Positions 1 to 13,875 of a stretch of DNA of 64,000 bases are shown here, piece after piece. Both the position numbers and the translations under genes were made by a program. The stretch is from the NCBI GenBank assembly GCA_018873225.1, contig JAEILZ010000002.1, positions 2,666,001-2,730,000 on the forward strand, in the 5' to 3' direction. The stretch's first letter is position 1; each line of letters starts with the position of its first letter. A model generated the notes under the pieces. It searched no databases. It was not told the DNA's origin and saw only the letters and a program-made list of their open reading frames with translations. This DNA is from [Phialemoniopsis] sp. UDSM-2020. Taxonomy: Eukaryota > Ascomycota > Sordariomycetes > Thyridiales > Thyridiaceae.

Positions 1-1
1 T

Positions 2-802
2 CGAGCCAAGGTCCTAGGCTCGGAGAACCTTCACGAGGCTCTTGGTGCGGACCTCGACTTCTTCATCTTGCTATCTTCAACCGTGGCTTTGACCGGTAAT
101 CCGGGTCAGTCCAACTATGGAGCTGCGAACACATTCCTGGATGCCTTCGCACGAAACCTGGTGTCAAAGGGCGAGCAAGCCGTGGCATTGAACCTGCCCG
201 TCATCTCAGACATTGGTTTCGTGGCCGAGAAGGCTGCTCTCCTCGACGAGCTCGTCTCGAAAGGATGGTCGCACCTTGAAGAAGACGAAGTGCACGCCGT
301 TCTCGACTACCACTGCCGACTCCAAGACGGACTCCCTCTCATTCATTCTCAAGTCGTCCCTCGCTTGTGGCTTCCTCAAGACACTGCATTCGAAGGGGCC
401 GAGATGCCGCCCTGGTCTTTCGACCCGCTCTTTAGTCACATATGGCCACGGACCCTCACGGCTTCTGCGGGCAACAAGGAGGAAGGCCAGAAAGATGTCC
501 AGCTGTCATCCCTGCTGGCCAGTGTGACATCCGTTGCTGAAGCTGAAAAGATCGTGCTCGATGCCTTGCTGCTGAAGCTCTCACGCGTCCTCAGCGTGGA
601 ATTGTCTAATCTGGATCCAGCCAAGGCGATGCACGCGTATGGTGTCGACTCTCTGGTTGCTGTAGGCCTGCGAGCTTGGTTCGCCAAAGAAATCCGTGCC
701 GAACTCTCTGTGTTTGAGATGAATGACAAGCCAAGCATCTACGCCTTGGCTAGCACTGCGGCGGAGAGGAGCAAACTCCTTCCAGTTCTTTCCTCAAAGT
801 AA
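2..802 (+). CDS. Highly reducing polyketide synthase, C-terminal fragment (KR end + ACP)
   Basis: This is the 3' end of a type I iterative PKS; the gene runs off the left edge and the frame is open from base 2. The first part is the end of a ketoreductase domain, with LLSS followed by a QSNYGAAN segment carrying the catalytic Tyr and Asn. KR reduces beta-keto groups on the growing chain. After a linker of about 100 residues comes an acyl carrier protein whose GVDSL motif holds the Ser that takes the 4'-phosphopantetheine arm. The protein stops shortly after the ACP, with no thioesterase, methyltransferase or reductase. That KR-ACP ending is usual for fungal highly reducing PKSs, which release product through a separate enzyme or by cyclisation. 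The upstream KS, AT, DH and ER domains are inferred, not seen. Cytosolic secondary metabolism. Confidence 0.93.
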   Translation, partial: RAKVLGSENLHEALGADLDFFILLSSTVALTGNPGQSNYGAANTFLDAFARNLVSKGEQAVALNLPVISDIGFVAEKAALLDELVSKGWSHLEEDEVHAVLDYHCRLQDGLPLIHSQVVPRLWLPQDTAFEGAEMPPWSFDPLFSHIWPRTLTASAGNKEEGQKDVQLSSLLASVTSVAEAEKIVLDALLLKLSRVLSVELSNLDPAKAMHAYGVDSLVAVGLRAWFAKEIRAELSVFEMNDKPSIYALASTAAERSKLLPVLSSK

Positions 803-1767
803 TGAGCATGATTTCCAATATTTCCTAGCGTCATGGTTCAGGAGGCGTTTCTTACTTATCTTGTTGTCTCTCTTTTCTGAATGCATGGTTGTGCAGATAC
901 CAAGCGAGTTTTTCCTTCGGAGTTACTTCCTCAATCACATTACACACAAAGCTCTTAAAGTCTTACAGTACCTCAATACCTCCTATAGCGATAAATAACT
1001 TACGACAATCAATCTGACGTGACCTGCAATGTTTCATGTCGCAATGTATTTCAAGTGCACCCATCCTTTGCGGGCCGTCCAATGAATGGAAGACCAGACC
1101 AGTGAAAGCGCTTGCCGGGCGTTACCCATAACACAGCCGATACAGTCTGGACGAGCTAGTCAGTGCGCCTGACTAGATCAGAGTGCGCGCACTCTACAGT
1201 TTAGATGAGCGTAGAGCGCTGCTATGCATCAGCAGCATGCCTGGCAGTAAGTAGGTGTAAGGTATCTATGCAGTGCTTGTAAAGTCCCTGTCGATCAGGC
1301 GCGAGATCTTATCAGGGTTATGGGCCTCCAAAGGCCTTGCAGATTCATCTCACTACGCACCAAAGATAATACCAGCCAAATGGGACAGCACCACACGTAC
1401 TCTCTCATATCACTCAATGCATCAAGTGCCGTGCATTCCTCCACCTTGTCGCTTGAGTGAACTCTTGGTACCAGGTTGACTCTAGTGGATCTCGTCGGCA
1501 CTCGGCAGTCGCCCGTCGCCTCTACTCCCAGAAATAAGGGGCTGTGACGTACATCCCCATACTCCGCATTGCGCTAATGCACCAGAAACGACTGCAGTGG
1601 AAACGCGGCCCCAATGCTACTCTGGACTGATCTTGGAAGGATGTGCAAGGCAGTACAAAGAGGCTCGGGATGTCTTTGCAACTTGCAAGATTCGTTCCTC
1701 TCTCGACAGCAATACCAGATGCATTGACTTCATTGATTCCATCTCTCCTTCCTTCACTACGTTCACC
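803..1767. other. Intergenic region, PKS 3' flank and transporter promoter
   Basis: No gene was seen. The short frames here lack family signal. The notable content is a run of perfect inverted repeats between 1156 and 1236, listed separately. The remainder is taken to be the PKS 3' UTR and the promoter of the transporter starting at 1768. Confidence 0.6.
1156..1236. repeat. Cluster of three perfect inverted repeats
   Basis: Three dyads lie side by side. First, 8-bp arms CTAGTCAG and CTGACTAG at 1156-1163 and 1169-1176 flank a 5-bp centre. Second, a 16-bp perfect palindrome with half-site AGAGTGCG occupies 1180-1195. Third, 6-bp arms GCTGCT and AGCAGC at 1218-1223 and 1231-1236 flank a 7-bp centre. 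They lie about 530-610 bp before the transporter start and 350-430 bp after the PKS stop. They could be sites for dimeric regulators or structured DNA. The function is unknown. Confidence 0.75.
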
Positions 1768-3445
1768 ATGGACAAAGGAGACGCCCGAGCCTATTTCCTA
1801 GGCGTACTTGTCTGCCTCGGAGGGTTCATGTTCGGCTACGACACAGGAGTTGTCGGTAAGTGTTATTAACCCAGTGTGAACCAGGCAAACATGCTAAGCC
1901 TTCGCTACTCGAATAGGCGGTGCCATCACTCTTCACTCCTACAAGGAGTCTTTCCGATATCTAGGCTACACGAAAGCTCAAACTATTCAGGTCAGCTCCT
2001 TGGCCGTAGGACTCCAACAATGCGGCTCGTTTATCGGATGTTTTGCCATCTTTCCCATCGCGTCTCGGTGGGGAAGAAAGCCAAGTATGATCCTATCGGC
2101 GCTGATCTTTGTCATTGGAGCGGGCATCCAGACGGCAGACACCCATCATCTCTCGAGTTTCTACGTCGGTAGAATCATCGCTGGTCTTGGGGTCGGCGGA
2201 GCTTCTGTTCTCGTGCCACTCTACTCAGCTGAGATGTCCCCGAAGAAGATCCGTGGACGTATCGGGAGTGGGTATCAATTTCTGTTCACGTGGGGAATAT
2301 TTGTCAGTTACTGGTTAGTTGTTCCAACGCCCGTTCGCTCACCCAACAGCACATTCTAACATAACTCAACTCACGGCAGGGCCAACTACGGTGTGGATAA
2401 ACACGTGAACTCCTCTACTGCGAAACAATGGCAAATCCCCATTTCCCTCCAGATCATCCCCGGCGCCCTGCTCGGCATCGGCATGTTCTTTGTTCCGGAA
2501 AGCGCTCGCTGGCTAGTTCAGAAAGATCGTCACGATGATGCTTGGAAGTCTCTTACATGGATCCGGGCCCACAGTGGTCCCGAGGTCCAGGCTGAGATGG
2601 ACGAGATCCGGGCCACAGTCGAAGCTGAGCGCGAGACATCACGGGGCTCTCTCAAGGTCGAGCTCAAGCAGAAGGTCACGATCTACCGAATGCTTCTATC
2701 CTTCACAGTGATGACTTGCCAGGTTTGTACTGGCGCGAACAGTATGGCATACTTCAGCCCGCAATTTTTCACCCTTGTTGTTGGACAGGGCACGGAGAAC
2801 TTGCTGATTTCGGGGATCTTTGGTGCAATCAAGATTGTATCGTGTGGCATCTTCATCGTGTTTCTTGCGGAGAGAATCGGCCGCAGAGTTGCTTTGTGCG
2901 GTGGGGCCATATTAATGTCCCTGACCTTGCTCTGCATTGCAGTCGTTCTCAAACTCAAGCCGCCTCCCGGAAATGGAGAAGTCACAGGCCCTGGTATTGC
3001 TCTGGTGGCCTTGATCTACTTCGCCATCATTATCTACAACATGTCCTGGGGTCCTTTAGGGTGGTAAGTCTCCAGTGCGTCTACATTTTCACTTAAGATC
3101 GAAGTACTGACTCGGGTCCTTTATAGGATTTATATTGCGGAAGTTCTCTCGCCCAGAACACGCGATCTCGGCGTGGCCATTGCCCTCGGGACTCAATGGA
3201 TCTTCAACATCATCTGGTCCGTTGCTACTCCGTATATGATCGACAATATTGGCTGGGCGACGTTCCTCTTCTTTGCAGTGTTTGATGCCTGCAGCGCAAT
3301 CTTTTCATTTTACTTTGTCAAGGAGACGATGGGCAAGTCATTGGAAGAGATGGAGAATGAGTTTCACTCCCAAGCCGCGCAATCCCAGCTACCTGTCACG
3401 GATGGGAAGGGTCAAGAAGAGTGTGAGCATGTTGAGAAAACCTGA
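1768..3445 (+). CDS. MFS sugar-porter family transporter (quinate/hexose type)
   Basis: Predicted plasma-membrane proton symporter of the sugar porter family. Exons are 1768-1855, 1917-2313, 2380-3063 and 3127-3445 (495 aa). Splicing restores the first-helix motif GYDTGVVGG. Family signatures are GRKP after helix 2, GRIIAGLGVG, PESARWL at the end of helix 6 and GRRVAL between helices 8 and 9. GPLGWIYIAEV in helix 10 resembles quinate permeases and related hexose carriers more than classical glucose carriers. About twelve hydrophobic segments surround a polar central loop near residues 215-255. The C-terminus is a short hydrophilic tail. The start is the first ATG before helix 1, with a good ACC context. 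It follows the PKS on the same strand about 1 kb away, but nothing in the sequence ties the two together. The exact substrate cannot be read. Confidence 0.9.
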
Positions 3446-3950
3446 TGTTGTCAATCCTGTCCGCTCATACGCCTTGATCAGCATCCAACGCCATTGAGTT
3501 TACAACCCATCAAAGCACTCGTGAAGAGTGAGGCAAGAATTAAACTCTTGGTTTAGTGGCAGGGCTTGAGACTCTCGTTTTCATGATTGCCTTGAAGAAA
3601 GCCTTTAAGTAACTAAATGAGACCTTGAAATAGAGACTAAGTGACCATCTGTATTGCCATAAGTTTCATGCCCCAGTAAGCTCAAAAAAAGCGAGTTTTA
3701 CCCTCGAGTGAAGGGTGAATGTGTATCAAGGATGTTTGACACAGAAGTTTATAACATAAGATTGCAAATGGCCTCTAGGAGCCAGGCATCAGGACAATCT
3801 GCAAAAAGTTCAAAGATATTTATGTTTGTACTTGGAGCTGAATGAGGCGTTGGTCTATATCGCGAATTGGCTAGTGCCCCTCAATGTAAACCGATCAAGA
3901 TCCATAACCTGATGCACGCATGTACGAGAGGAGAGCATGAAGCAGTCTAC
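3446..3950. other. Intergenic region between convergent genes
   Basis: AT-richer sequence between the transporter stop and the stop of the secreted-protein gene. It should contain both 3' UTRs. I see no coding signal or repeat. Confidence 0.6.
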
Positions 3951-4600
3951 TCAAGGGCAGCCGCCTTCCTCTGCCCGAGCAATTACGTTCCAGCCGCTAG
4001 AGTGGAACACCTGCCCGCGCACAATGCTACTCTCACCGGTCATGGCTGGTTTTGAGCACTCTTTGATAATCTTGTACGCCCCGTCCGCAATCGAAGCATA
4101 GCTCTCTAGCGTCTTGTCTTGAGCCGACTAGCCATATGCGCGAACATAATTAGTACAATGTGTTGGGTAGATGAAGTAGCTCCAGAAGAAGAAGAGGAAC
4201 CACTCACATCATTGCACCAGTAGATGGCACCGTTCGTGTACATACACTTCACGCGTTTGCACTCGCCTGGCTTAGCAGAGGGTTTGTCACCTTGCTCTAG
4301 CAGGTCATCGGCGCCGTTCTGAATGGCAACTTGTTCTGTGTACTTGAAGTCTGAACGGCTGCAGTCAACTTTGGCATTATCGAAGTCGGTGCGTCTGTCA
4401 ATTTCGGTGCCAAAAGCCAATGAGTTCGCGTCTTCGGTAGGAAGTGCGCCAGCGACCTGGTGCGGAAATCAGCAGGCTGCAAGGGAAGGAAAAGAACCAA
4501 CGAAAGGACATTGGTCGTAAGAGCACAACATTGTGTTCTGGGTGCCTACCTGAAGTCCACTGACAAGAAATGCGAGGATCCAGACAGTTTTGAGGGCCAT
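3951..4600 (-). CDS. Small secreted six-cysteine protein (effector-like)
   Basis: A three-exon gene reading leftward: 4600-4550, 4456-4208 and 4127-3951, giving 158 aa. Exon 1 encodes a hydrophobic signal peptide that continues over the splice to about residue 22 (cleavage after VAGA or nearby). The mature part has six cysteines (in VDC, GEC, VKC, YWC, KEC and GGC), enough for three disulfides. It also has a WCND motif and a C-terminal GQVFH...WNVI segment typical of small extracellular fungal proteins. Donors are GTAGGC and GTGAGT. No named domain is recognised. Size, secretion signal and even cysteine number make it an effector candidate, but this is inference from form only. Without splicing, each exon looks like a random short frame, so the gene is easily missed. 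Confidence 0.75.
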
Positions 4601-5209
4601 TGCTGTCGTGCAAAGTGAATCCAATTCAGGAACAGCACAAAGGTTTGAGAGGAATAATAGAAGTTCGGTATCTCTGTGTGATTTGCTGGATTCGGTACTG
4701 GTACAGGAATTTGACATTCTTATATATGCTCCAAGTTTCGTCTTTCACGTGAGGGCAACATGTAGTTGTCAGAGCCTTCATTCAAGGTTACTGATGTGGC
4801 CGACCACAGCCGCGCGGATCTGCCCCGTCACGACGTCAGTGGTTCTATTTGTGGAAGCAAAGCCAGCCAAATACAGCGGCGGTGGATGTTCAGATTGCGG
4901 GAGGAGGTCAGTGGAGACGCACGACCAAGATAAGTACTGCCACGGTGATCAACATCTTCGTCCCGATGACCCGGGAGAAGCGCGCTGCAAGTCTCAAAAG
5001 AATGGTCATGCCCCACGGAAAGTGGAATCTCGAACAATGTTTGCGCCCGTTATTGACGAAGGCGAGGCCAGTGCTTCGCCAATTCTATGCTTCACGCCAG
5101 GGAGTCATCATTGAGTAATGAGCACATTGCAGCGTGATTCTCCGCGACGCAACGACTCCGATGCTGATGGGACATCAGTTCCCGATCACCCAAAACTTCG
5201 CGTCTTGGG
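4601..5209. other. Intergenic region
   Basis: The promoter of the secreted-protein gene (reading left) adjoins the 3' flank of the cupin gene. Overlapping frames up to 174 codons on the plus strand show no domain, no consistent codon bias and no splice continuity. I see no gene. Confidence 0.55.
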
Positions 5210-5875
5210 CTACAATGTCTCGGGTTTACTGGATACAAATAAATGCGCAATGCCACCAAGAATCGAGACAAACTGTTGTCGTCAGCAAAATGACAGTGTG
5301 GCAGACAGGGTCAGGCTTGTCACTTACCACTTCATCAACCAGGCGCGAGCCCAGAGGCAATGCCAGATAGGCGTCTCCATCATAAAAGGCTCTCAGAGTA
5401 TGCCACAGGCCTCCAAAGCCTCCCTTAGAAAAGACGTCGTTGAAGAACCTGTGACGTCAATTGAGATTAGTCTGTAGAGCGCTACGCCCGTTTCGAGAAG
5501 ACCAGACTTACAGGGCCTTATAAATCCCCGCTGGGTCAGGCTTCTCGCGAAAGACGAGCCTCTCGCCTTTGAAACCCTTGACGCTGTGCACGGCTCGGCG
5601 CGGCACAAGCACTGCGGGATCCCCAGCTTTGACAAGGGTTGTCTTGCCGTCGAGTGTGATCTCCACCCTCCCCTCGACCACACTCAAATACTCTTGGTGA
5701 TTCTGCAAGAGATGAAATCTTCAGCAGGGCCCCAGCGCCCCGTCACGCCGCTCTGTTGACTCACCTTGTGCCAATGCGGCGGGATCTCGAGCGCCTCCTC
5801 GCCGGTGCAGATGGTGTCCATGACGTATCGATCAATCGAGTCCTCTGGTTCGGCTTCGTTGATGGTGATCTCCAT
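5210..5875 (-). CDS. Small cupin-domain protein
   Basis: Four exons (5875-5765, 5702-5512, 5448-5328, 5272-5210) encode 161 aa. A conserved beta-barrel of the cupin_2 kind spans about residues 25-100. PPHWHK then NHQEYLSVVEGRVEI matches the first metal-binding cupin motif (G...HxH...E...G), interrupted by intron 1. PRRAVHSVKG resembles the second motif and supplies the late His. The C-terminal exons (GGFGGLWHTLRAFYDGD and a hydrophobic end) match a fungal family of small cupins that extend beyond the barrel. Such proteins are usually metal-dependent oxygenases, isomerases or epimerase-like enzymes, often near biosynthetic genes. The precise reaction is unknown. The start is the first ATG before the barrel. 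Intron boundaries use GTGAGT, GTAAGT and GTAAGT donors. Confidence 0.82.
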
Positions 5876-6423
5876 CGTTTGACCCTATCGACATTGCTCA
5901 ACCCAACTGCCCCATACCGCCAAGTAGCCGTCACTGCAGGATCGCATATGTACCTTTCCCACGATGAGGGTTTTGAGGACTTTGACCGAGCTCGTCTCCC
6001 CTGCTGGCTCAGCTACTTTCTGTCGCCGAGTAGCCATGTTTCTGAGATGCACCGACTTGGAGGAGACAACGTCCCAACCCTACAATGCCAACAAACGTGC
6101 ATCAGGCAAAAAGAAAATTGCCGTGCCCTTGAGCAAGTGGGACGAGCTGACATTTACGGGGCTGCTGACATCGACCTTGCTTCATCAGACCTGTCTCTTA
6201 GCTCGGTTGCGCTTAGGCCTGGTAGTGGCAGGGGCGGCGCATGGACGTAGGATTCAGCCCATGTCGGAAGCGGGTCTAGCCAAGTATCATCACGCGCCGC
6301 ACCTGCATTCAGGCACGCGAAATGAAGATATCCGTCTTGTCGTGGAGGTCATCACGCTTCGTCAGCCTAGGTAATAAGTCATCTAGGGTGAGCTTCTATT
6401 GCGTACCATGCAGTTATGTGCCA
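5876..6423. other. Intergenic region upstream of the cupin gene
   Basis: Contains the cupin promoter and the 3' end of the regulator gene that stops at 6424. I see no coding signal or structured repeat. Confidence 0.55.
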
Positions 6424-8707
6424 CTAATAGACTACGCAAAACTCATCCTCAAATATATCTGCTCGCACCGTTCTCTGATCCACTCTTGCAGCTTTCTCGT
6501 CCTGTCTCTTGGTAACCTCGGCGAGCAGAATCGCCGTTTTCTCCGCATTGAAGTCCTCGGCCTTCATGCTGCGCATCTGCTCAAGGATCCACTGCCGCTT
6601 GTCGATGGTGCACTCAAGGCCACACATGAAAAGCGGCCATAGCCATGGAGTACCGGGGGATAGGGTGCGAGAGCCATACGAAGCTTGAGAAGTACTCTCT
6701 TCGGACTCTGGACAGCCATTGGACTGTTCAAGCGAGCTCGAACTTGTGTCTGAGTTGCTGTTGTCGCCCTTTGCGGAGGCTAGCTGTTCATTGACTAGAC
6801 GCAGAATCTCCGAGATCGAATGCTTCACCTCTTCCGTTGTGGGATAGTGGATGAAGGCAACACGATGCAGAAGAATGCGGAGGGCATGAAAGTTGGCAAC
6901 ATAAATGCGGAAGGTCTGGGTAATTTTTCGGGCGACGCTTGGGTGCAGCACGTCCCGAAGACCCGAACTGTCTGCAAGTACGTTGAGCTCCCTGGGTCTC
7001 CTTGCCCAAAGTTGTTTGAGCTCTGACCGAAGCTTTTGCCCGATCTGAAGTACTTCGAACTCGGCATCAAGGGAGCCCCTTGGTCGATGATGAAGGTCAA
7101 GGGAAATAACCCTCGGGATCAATGACTGACAGCGCAAAAAGAACTTGTAGGCGGGCGTGTTGATTGCATCATATGCAATTTCTGCGGCTGAAAACGTCTC
7201 ATCGCCTCTTTGCGCATCGTCATAGTCCATGTCAAGGGTGGGCTCAGACCGGAGGGTATTGACATCATCCGAACATATGTGAACACTGTTCGTTTGCATT
7301 GGCGAGCTTGTATCCATGGACATGTTGGGACTCGGCAGCGCGGCAGCGTCTGTGTCAGGAGAAGGGCGATCCTTCTCGTCCTCCATCCCAGCGGCGTAGA
7401 CAGCTTTGCTGTCCATCACTTGTATCCAAGACAAGATGTGGCTACTGATCCCTGTCCATAATCGAATTCGATGATTGTACTGCTTCAACCACCGATATGC
7501 AGTTCGAAGATGTGTCGTTGGCCAGCGCTTAGGACCGGCAAGAGGCTGTGCCATCATCTAATTCAGACGCGGGTCAGTCACACAGTATAGAATTGTCCAG
7601 ATCTATCCACCATACCTCGGCATGCATGAGCAAGAAAATGGTGGCAAAGGCTTGTTTCAACAGCTTGTTATCAACACGCTGGGATTGGTTATTCAAGATT
7701 GCCTCGGATTTCGTGGAGGCTTTCTCGTAGTATGCGAGAGCTTGGCCCACAGACCCCTGCCGCGAGGGAGTGAGGTGTAGCTCGGAAATGGAGCAAATAG
7801 CGTTGATGAGGCATGAGCATCCACAAGCCATCGACATGAGAGATGAATAAGCCGACTTCCACTGTGAGTCGAGAGGAACAAGAAGTGGGATCGGGTTTGC
7901 TGCTGGCGTGAAGTGCTGTAAGAGTTCACGCTGATGATCCGTAACGTCAAACATGGTCAAGTCGACTTCGGTTGAGGGTACAGACGAGGACCTGGTTCGG
8001 GGAGCCGTGTTCGACACAGAAGCAGTATTTGGTGCAACAGGTTCCGATTGTCTTCTGACACTGTCTTGTATTGGGATTGTGATTCCTTGGGCGGTATGGT
8101 GTACTTGTGAGCCATCATCGCCGTTGCTGAGGAAGTTGTCTGCAGACAGATCTTTCCATGGAAGTAGCGAGGACACAAATAAACTGTTGACGGGAGAGGG
8201 TATGCCAGATGGGAAAGCCAGTTGCCAGTCAGGCTCGGTGGAGAAGTTGTACATGTCGGGCAGGTCTCCGAATACACTTGCGTACTGGTTATCTGCTGCG
8301 TTTTGATCAGGTAAATAACCCATGTCCTGGCCGGAAGAGTTTAACAATTGCGATGACATTGCTGCCGTTGTTGTCAAGGGCTGTTCGCACGTGGCAGAGG
8401 TGCAGTTTGAGGCAGGATCATGATGGGCATGGTCATGATCTGGGACGGGACTCTGACCATCGTGTGAGTCGGCGCCATGTTGCGGTGCTCGCCTAGCACG
8501 TCTTCTCTTCGTCCCTGGAGGCGCATAGTGGCAGTCTAATTTCGATCGGACGCAGTTTCCACAGGGAGACCTCTGCTGGTCTACTGTTGCGCCACAGGTC
8601 TGATCACAGCGGACTTTACGCTTGCGGCACGTCAGACAGCCAAGAGTTGTACGTGGTGCTGAGCGTCCAGTCCCCCGAGATTTGGGAGGACTCCCCGAGT
8701 GTTCCAT
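6424..8707 (-). CDS. Zn2Cys6 transcription factor
   Basis: Two exons (8707-7616 and 7557-6424, intron 58 nt) encode 741 aa. The N-terminus carries a binuclear zinc cluster: Cys24, Cys27, Cys34, Cys49, Cys52 and Cys59, with the basic run RKRKVRC. One extra Cys38 sits in the loop, and the third-to-fourth spacing is longer than usual (14 residues). A basic KRRRARR stretch after the cluster can serve as nuclear signal and linker. The middle is Ser/Pro-rich and low in order. The second half contains hydrophobic helices typical of the fungal-specific regulatory region. The start is the first ATG; the frame is open slightly upstream but without ATG. It is divergent from the arylsulfatase gene over about 775 bp, so regulation of that gene is a reasonable guess only. 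Confidence 0.92.
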
Positions 8708-11423
<2,716 letters not shown>

Positions 11424-11956
11424 AGATATTCGAGACCTCATAACCCGGCATCTGTCTAGCTACATCAATATGAATGAATGCGGTATAATAAATGAAAACG
11501 AACTCCTGTAAATACCTGCCAGCGAGACAACCCCCACAGATGAAGGACTGACCTGGCCTCTAGGGCTGATTGGCTGTCCCAAATAGCTCATCGGCATCGC
11601 TTTCCTCAGGGTTGAGACTAAATGCATTGATTCCACTTTTTCTCTCCCCATTCCCTCGTTTTGGCATCGGCCAACTTTTGGATTTTCGGCCAAGCTAAAC
11701 CACATACCACACCAGAAGGAGTAGGTAGAATATCCACCACGGAGGCAAAGACAACCAATGAGTCAACCCCACACCGACTAGGCCTACATTACATAGCAGT
11801 TCAGATAGCCCATCCTGAAATACCAGAGACATTTTCACCTTTCAAACTTGCAAGCTTCTTTGAGCTCGTGCGGATAGACAATGGAGCAGGTTGTTTGTGC
11901 TCGTCCTTGTCAACAGTGTCTGATACTCGTTGGCCACTCGAGTCCCTAGCCAAATC
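11424..11956. other. Intergenic region between sulfatase and MFS gene
   Basis: Holds the sulfatase 3' flank and the transporter promoter. A short open stretch precedes the transporter ATG without a start codon or signal peptide. No gene seen. Confidence 0.55.
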
Positions 11957-13701
11957 ATGTCAGTGCCACCGCCTGACAATGTCGTGCCCTTCTCACAGAA
12001 GGAGCTCGAGCGGCTCGGGCGCCAGCGTCCGGCCCTCTTCAACTCTGTATACGTCGAGATAGGCTTTGTGTCAGCACTGCTCACTTCCATGATGATGATG
12101 GTACATCCCCAACTGCAACCAAAGATTACCCGATAAGTCCATGGAAACTCACTATTATCATCCCTGTAGGAATTCTTCGTCAGCGGCTTCAACATCGTCC
12201 TCCCCGACCTCGGCGTCGCAATGTCGATCCCCCTCGACTCACGGACATGGCCCGCGAGCGTGTTTACCCTCGTCACTGGCGCATTCCTGCTGCCGTTTGC
12301 TCGCCTAGCTGACATGTACGGTGGCTACCTAATCTTCAACGGGGGTCTCGTCTGGTTTCTCATCTGGTCGATCATCGCGAGCTTCAGTCGCGACTACGTG
12401 ATGCTCATCTTCTGCCGCGCACTGCAAGGTCTCGGTCCCGCCGCAGTCGGACCGGCGACGATCATGATGCTAGGCCGTGTCTATCGTCCTGGGCCTCGTA
12501 AGAATCTCGTGTTTTGCCTCTACGGAGCAAGTGCTCCTCTGGGCTTCTTCTTTGGCATCTTCATCGGGGGCGTCGCCAGCGAGTTTCTTTCGTGGAAGTG
12601 GTACTTTTGGATCGGGGCCATGGTCCTGGGCTTCACGGTGTTGACCTCGATCTTTTCCATGCCGAGAGACAAGAAGGAAGATCTGCCAACCGACCTGAGG
12701 ATGGACTGGCTGGGGGTTGTCACCACGGTGCCCGGTCTTCTGCTTATTGTGTTCGCCTTCACCGACGGAGGTCACGCACCACGCGGCTGGGCCACCCCGT
12801 ACATCTACGTGACTTTCATCCTCGGTGTCATCTTCATCGGCCTAGCGGTCTACGTGGAAGGTTGGGTAGCCAAGCAACCGCTCTTCCCCGCCGCGTTGCT
12901 ACGGCCGAAGTACATGAAGCTCCTGATTGTCACTCTATTTGCATCGTACGGCATATTTGGGCTCTACCTGTTCTATGCAAGCTTCTAGTAAGACAATCCA
13001 CCCCGTTCGATCACTATCTCTTTTTCAGAGCACAGCGCTGATATGGTCTTCCATAAAGCATTGAGATCGTCATGCACGCCGGCCCTCTACAAGCAGCTGC
13101 CTGGTTCACTCCCATGGCAGCTGGCGGTCTAATCATTGCTACGGTGGGCGGATTTACACTTCACCTACTTCCAGGCCGCATACTCCTTCTCATCGCCGGA
13201 GCAGGGCACCTAGTCGCCACACTGTTATTTGCTATCATTCCGGAGAACGGCAGCTACTGGGCCTACATTCTACCGGCGATGATAGGTGCTACCGTGGGAA
13301 TAGACATCATCTACAACGTGACCACGATCTTCATCACTACGAGCTTGCCTCGAGAGCGTCAAGGAGAGGCTGGCGCCCTGATAAATTGCATTATCGCCCT
13401 GGGCATCAGCTTCTGCCTTGGTTTGGCCGATCTCGCTGTGGCCAGTAACGAGCACTTGGGCACGCGGGGCAGCTTCAAGGTTGCGTTCTGGTTCGGAGTC
13501 GCGCTGTCTGGTGCATCACTAGTGGCATTTGCATTCATCAAGATAGACAGCGCCAAGAGCGAGCTGACGTATGAGGAACGGGCGGCTTTTGATGCTCTTG
13601 ACGCAGAGACTAGGGCAAACAATGGGCACGAGATGGCTGGACAGGACACTGTGTTGGACCAGGGAATGTCCAACATGCAGATGCCCTTGGAAGGACGATG
13701 A
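11957..13701 (+). CDS. MFS transporter, DHA2-like (14-helix) family
   Basis: Three exons (11957-12100, 12170-12987, 13059-13701) encode 534 aa. The protein has about 13-14 hydrophobic helices, beginning at residue 35 (SVYVEIGFVSALLTSMMMM). DMYGG after helix 2 and RALQGLGPAAVGPA in helix 4 are MFS motifs A and B-like. YGASAPLGFFFGIFIGG is the antiporter-type motif C region in helix 5, and HAGPLQAAAWFTP follows the second splice. This fits drug:H+ antiporter-2 relatives of the aminotriazole-resistance type, which export small molecules. The last intron runs from GTAAGA at 12988 to AAAG at 13058; a stop codon just before the acceptor forces this choice. It follows the sulfatase on the same strand by about 530 bp and may export or import related sulfur compounds (inference). 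The tail is hydrophilic. Confidence 0.88.
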
Positions 13702-13875
13702 AAAACATACGCAGCATGTATATTGCAACATCCATTGTGCGTCTCCTGATTGCTGTACGTTGAGTGAGATCTAAACCAGGTTGGGTATCCTTCGTATTCG
13801 TGCACAAATTGTGATTCATACAAAACAGAATATGAGGCTCAGTGAATCAAAAAAAGAGACCGTCTTAGTGCCTCC

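Noticed and set aside
2..3445. PKS and adjacent sugar-porter gene as one biosynthetic cluster
   Set aside because: Only two genes are visible and the transporter type is a nutrient carrier; no tailoring enzyme or regulator is next to them in the window.
4590..5118. Frames of 174 and 89 codons on the plus strand
   Set aside because: They overlap each other in different frames, lie in the promoter of the secreted-protein gene and resemble nothing.
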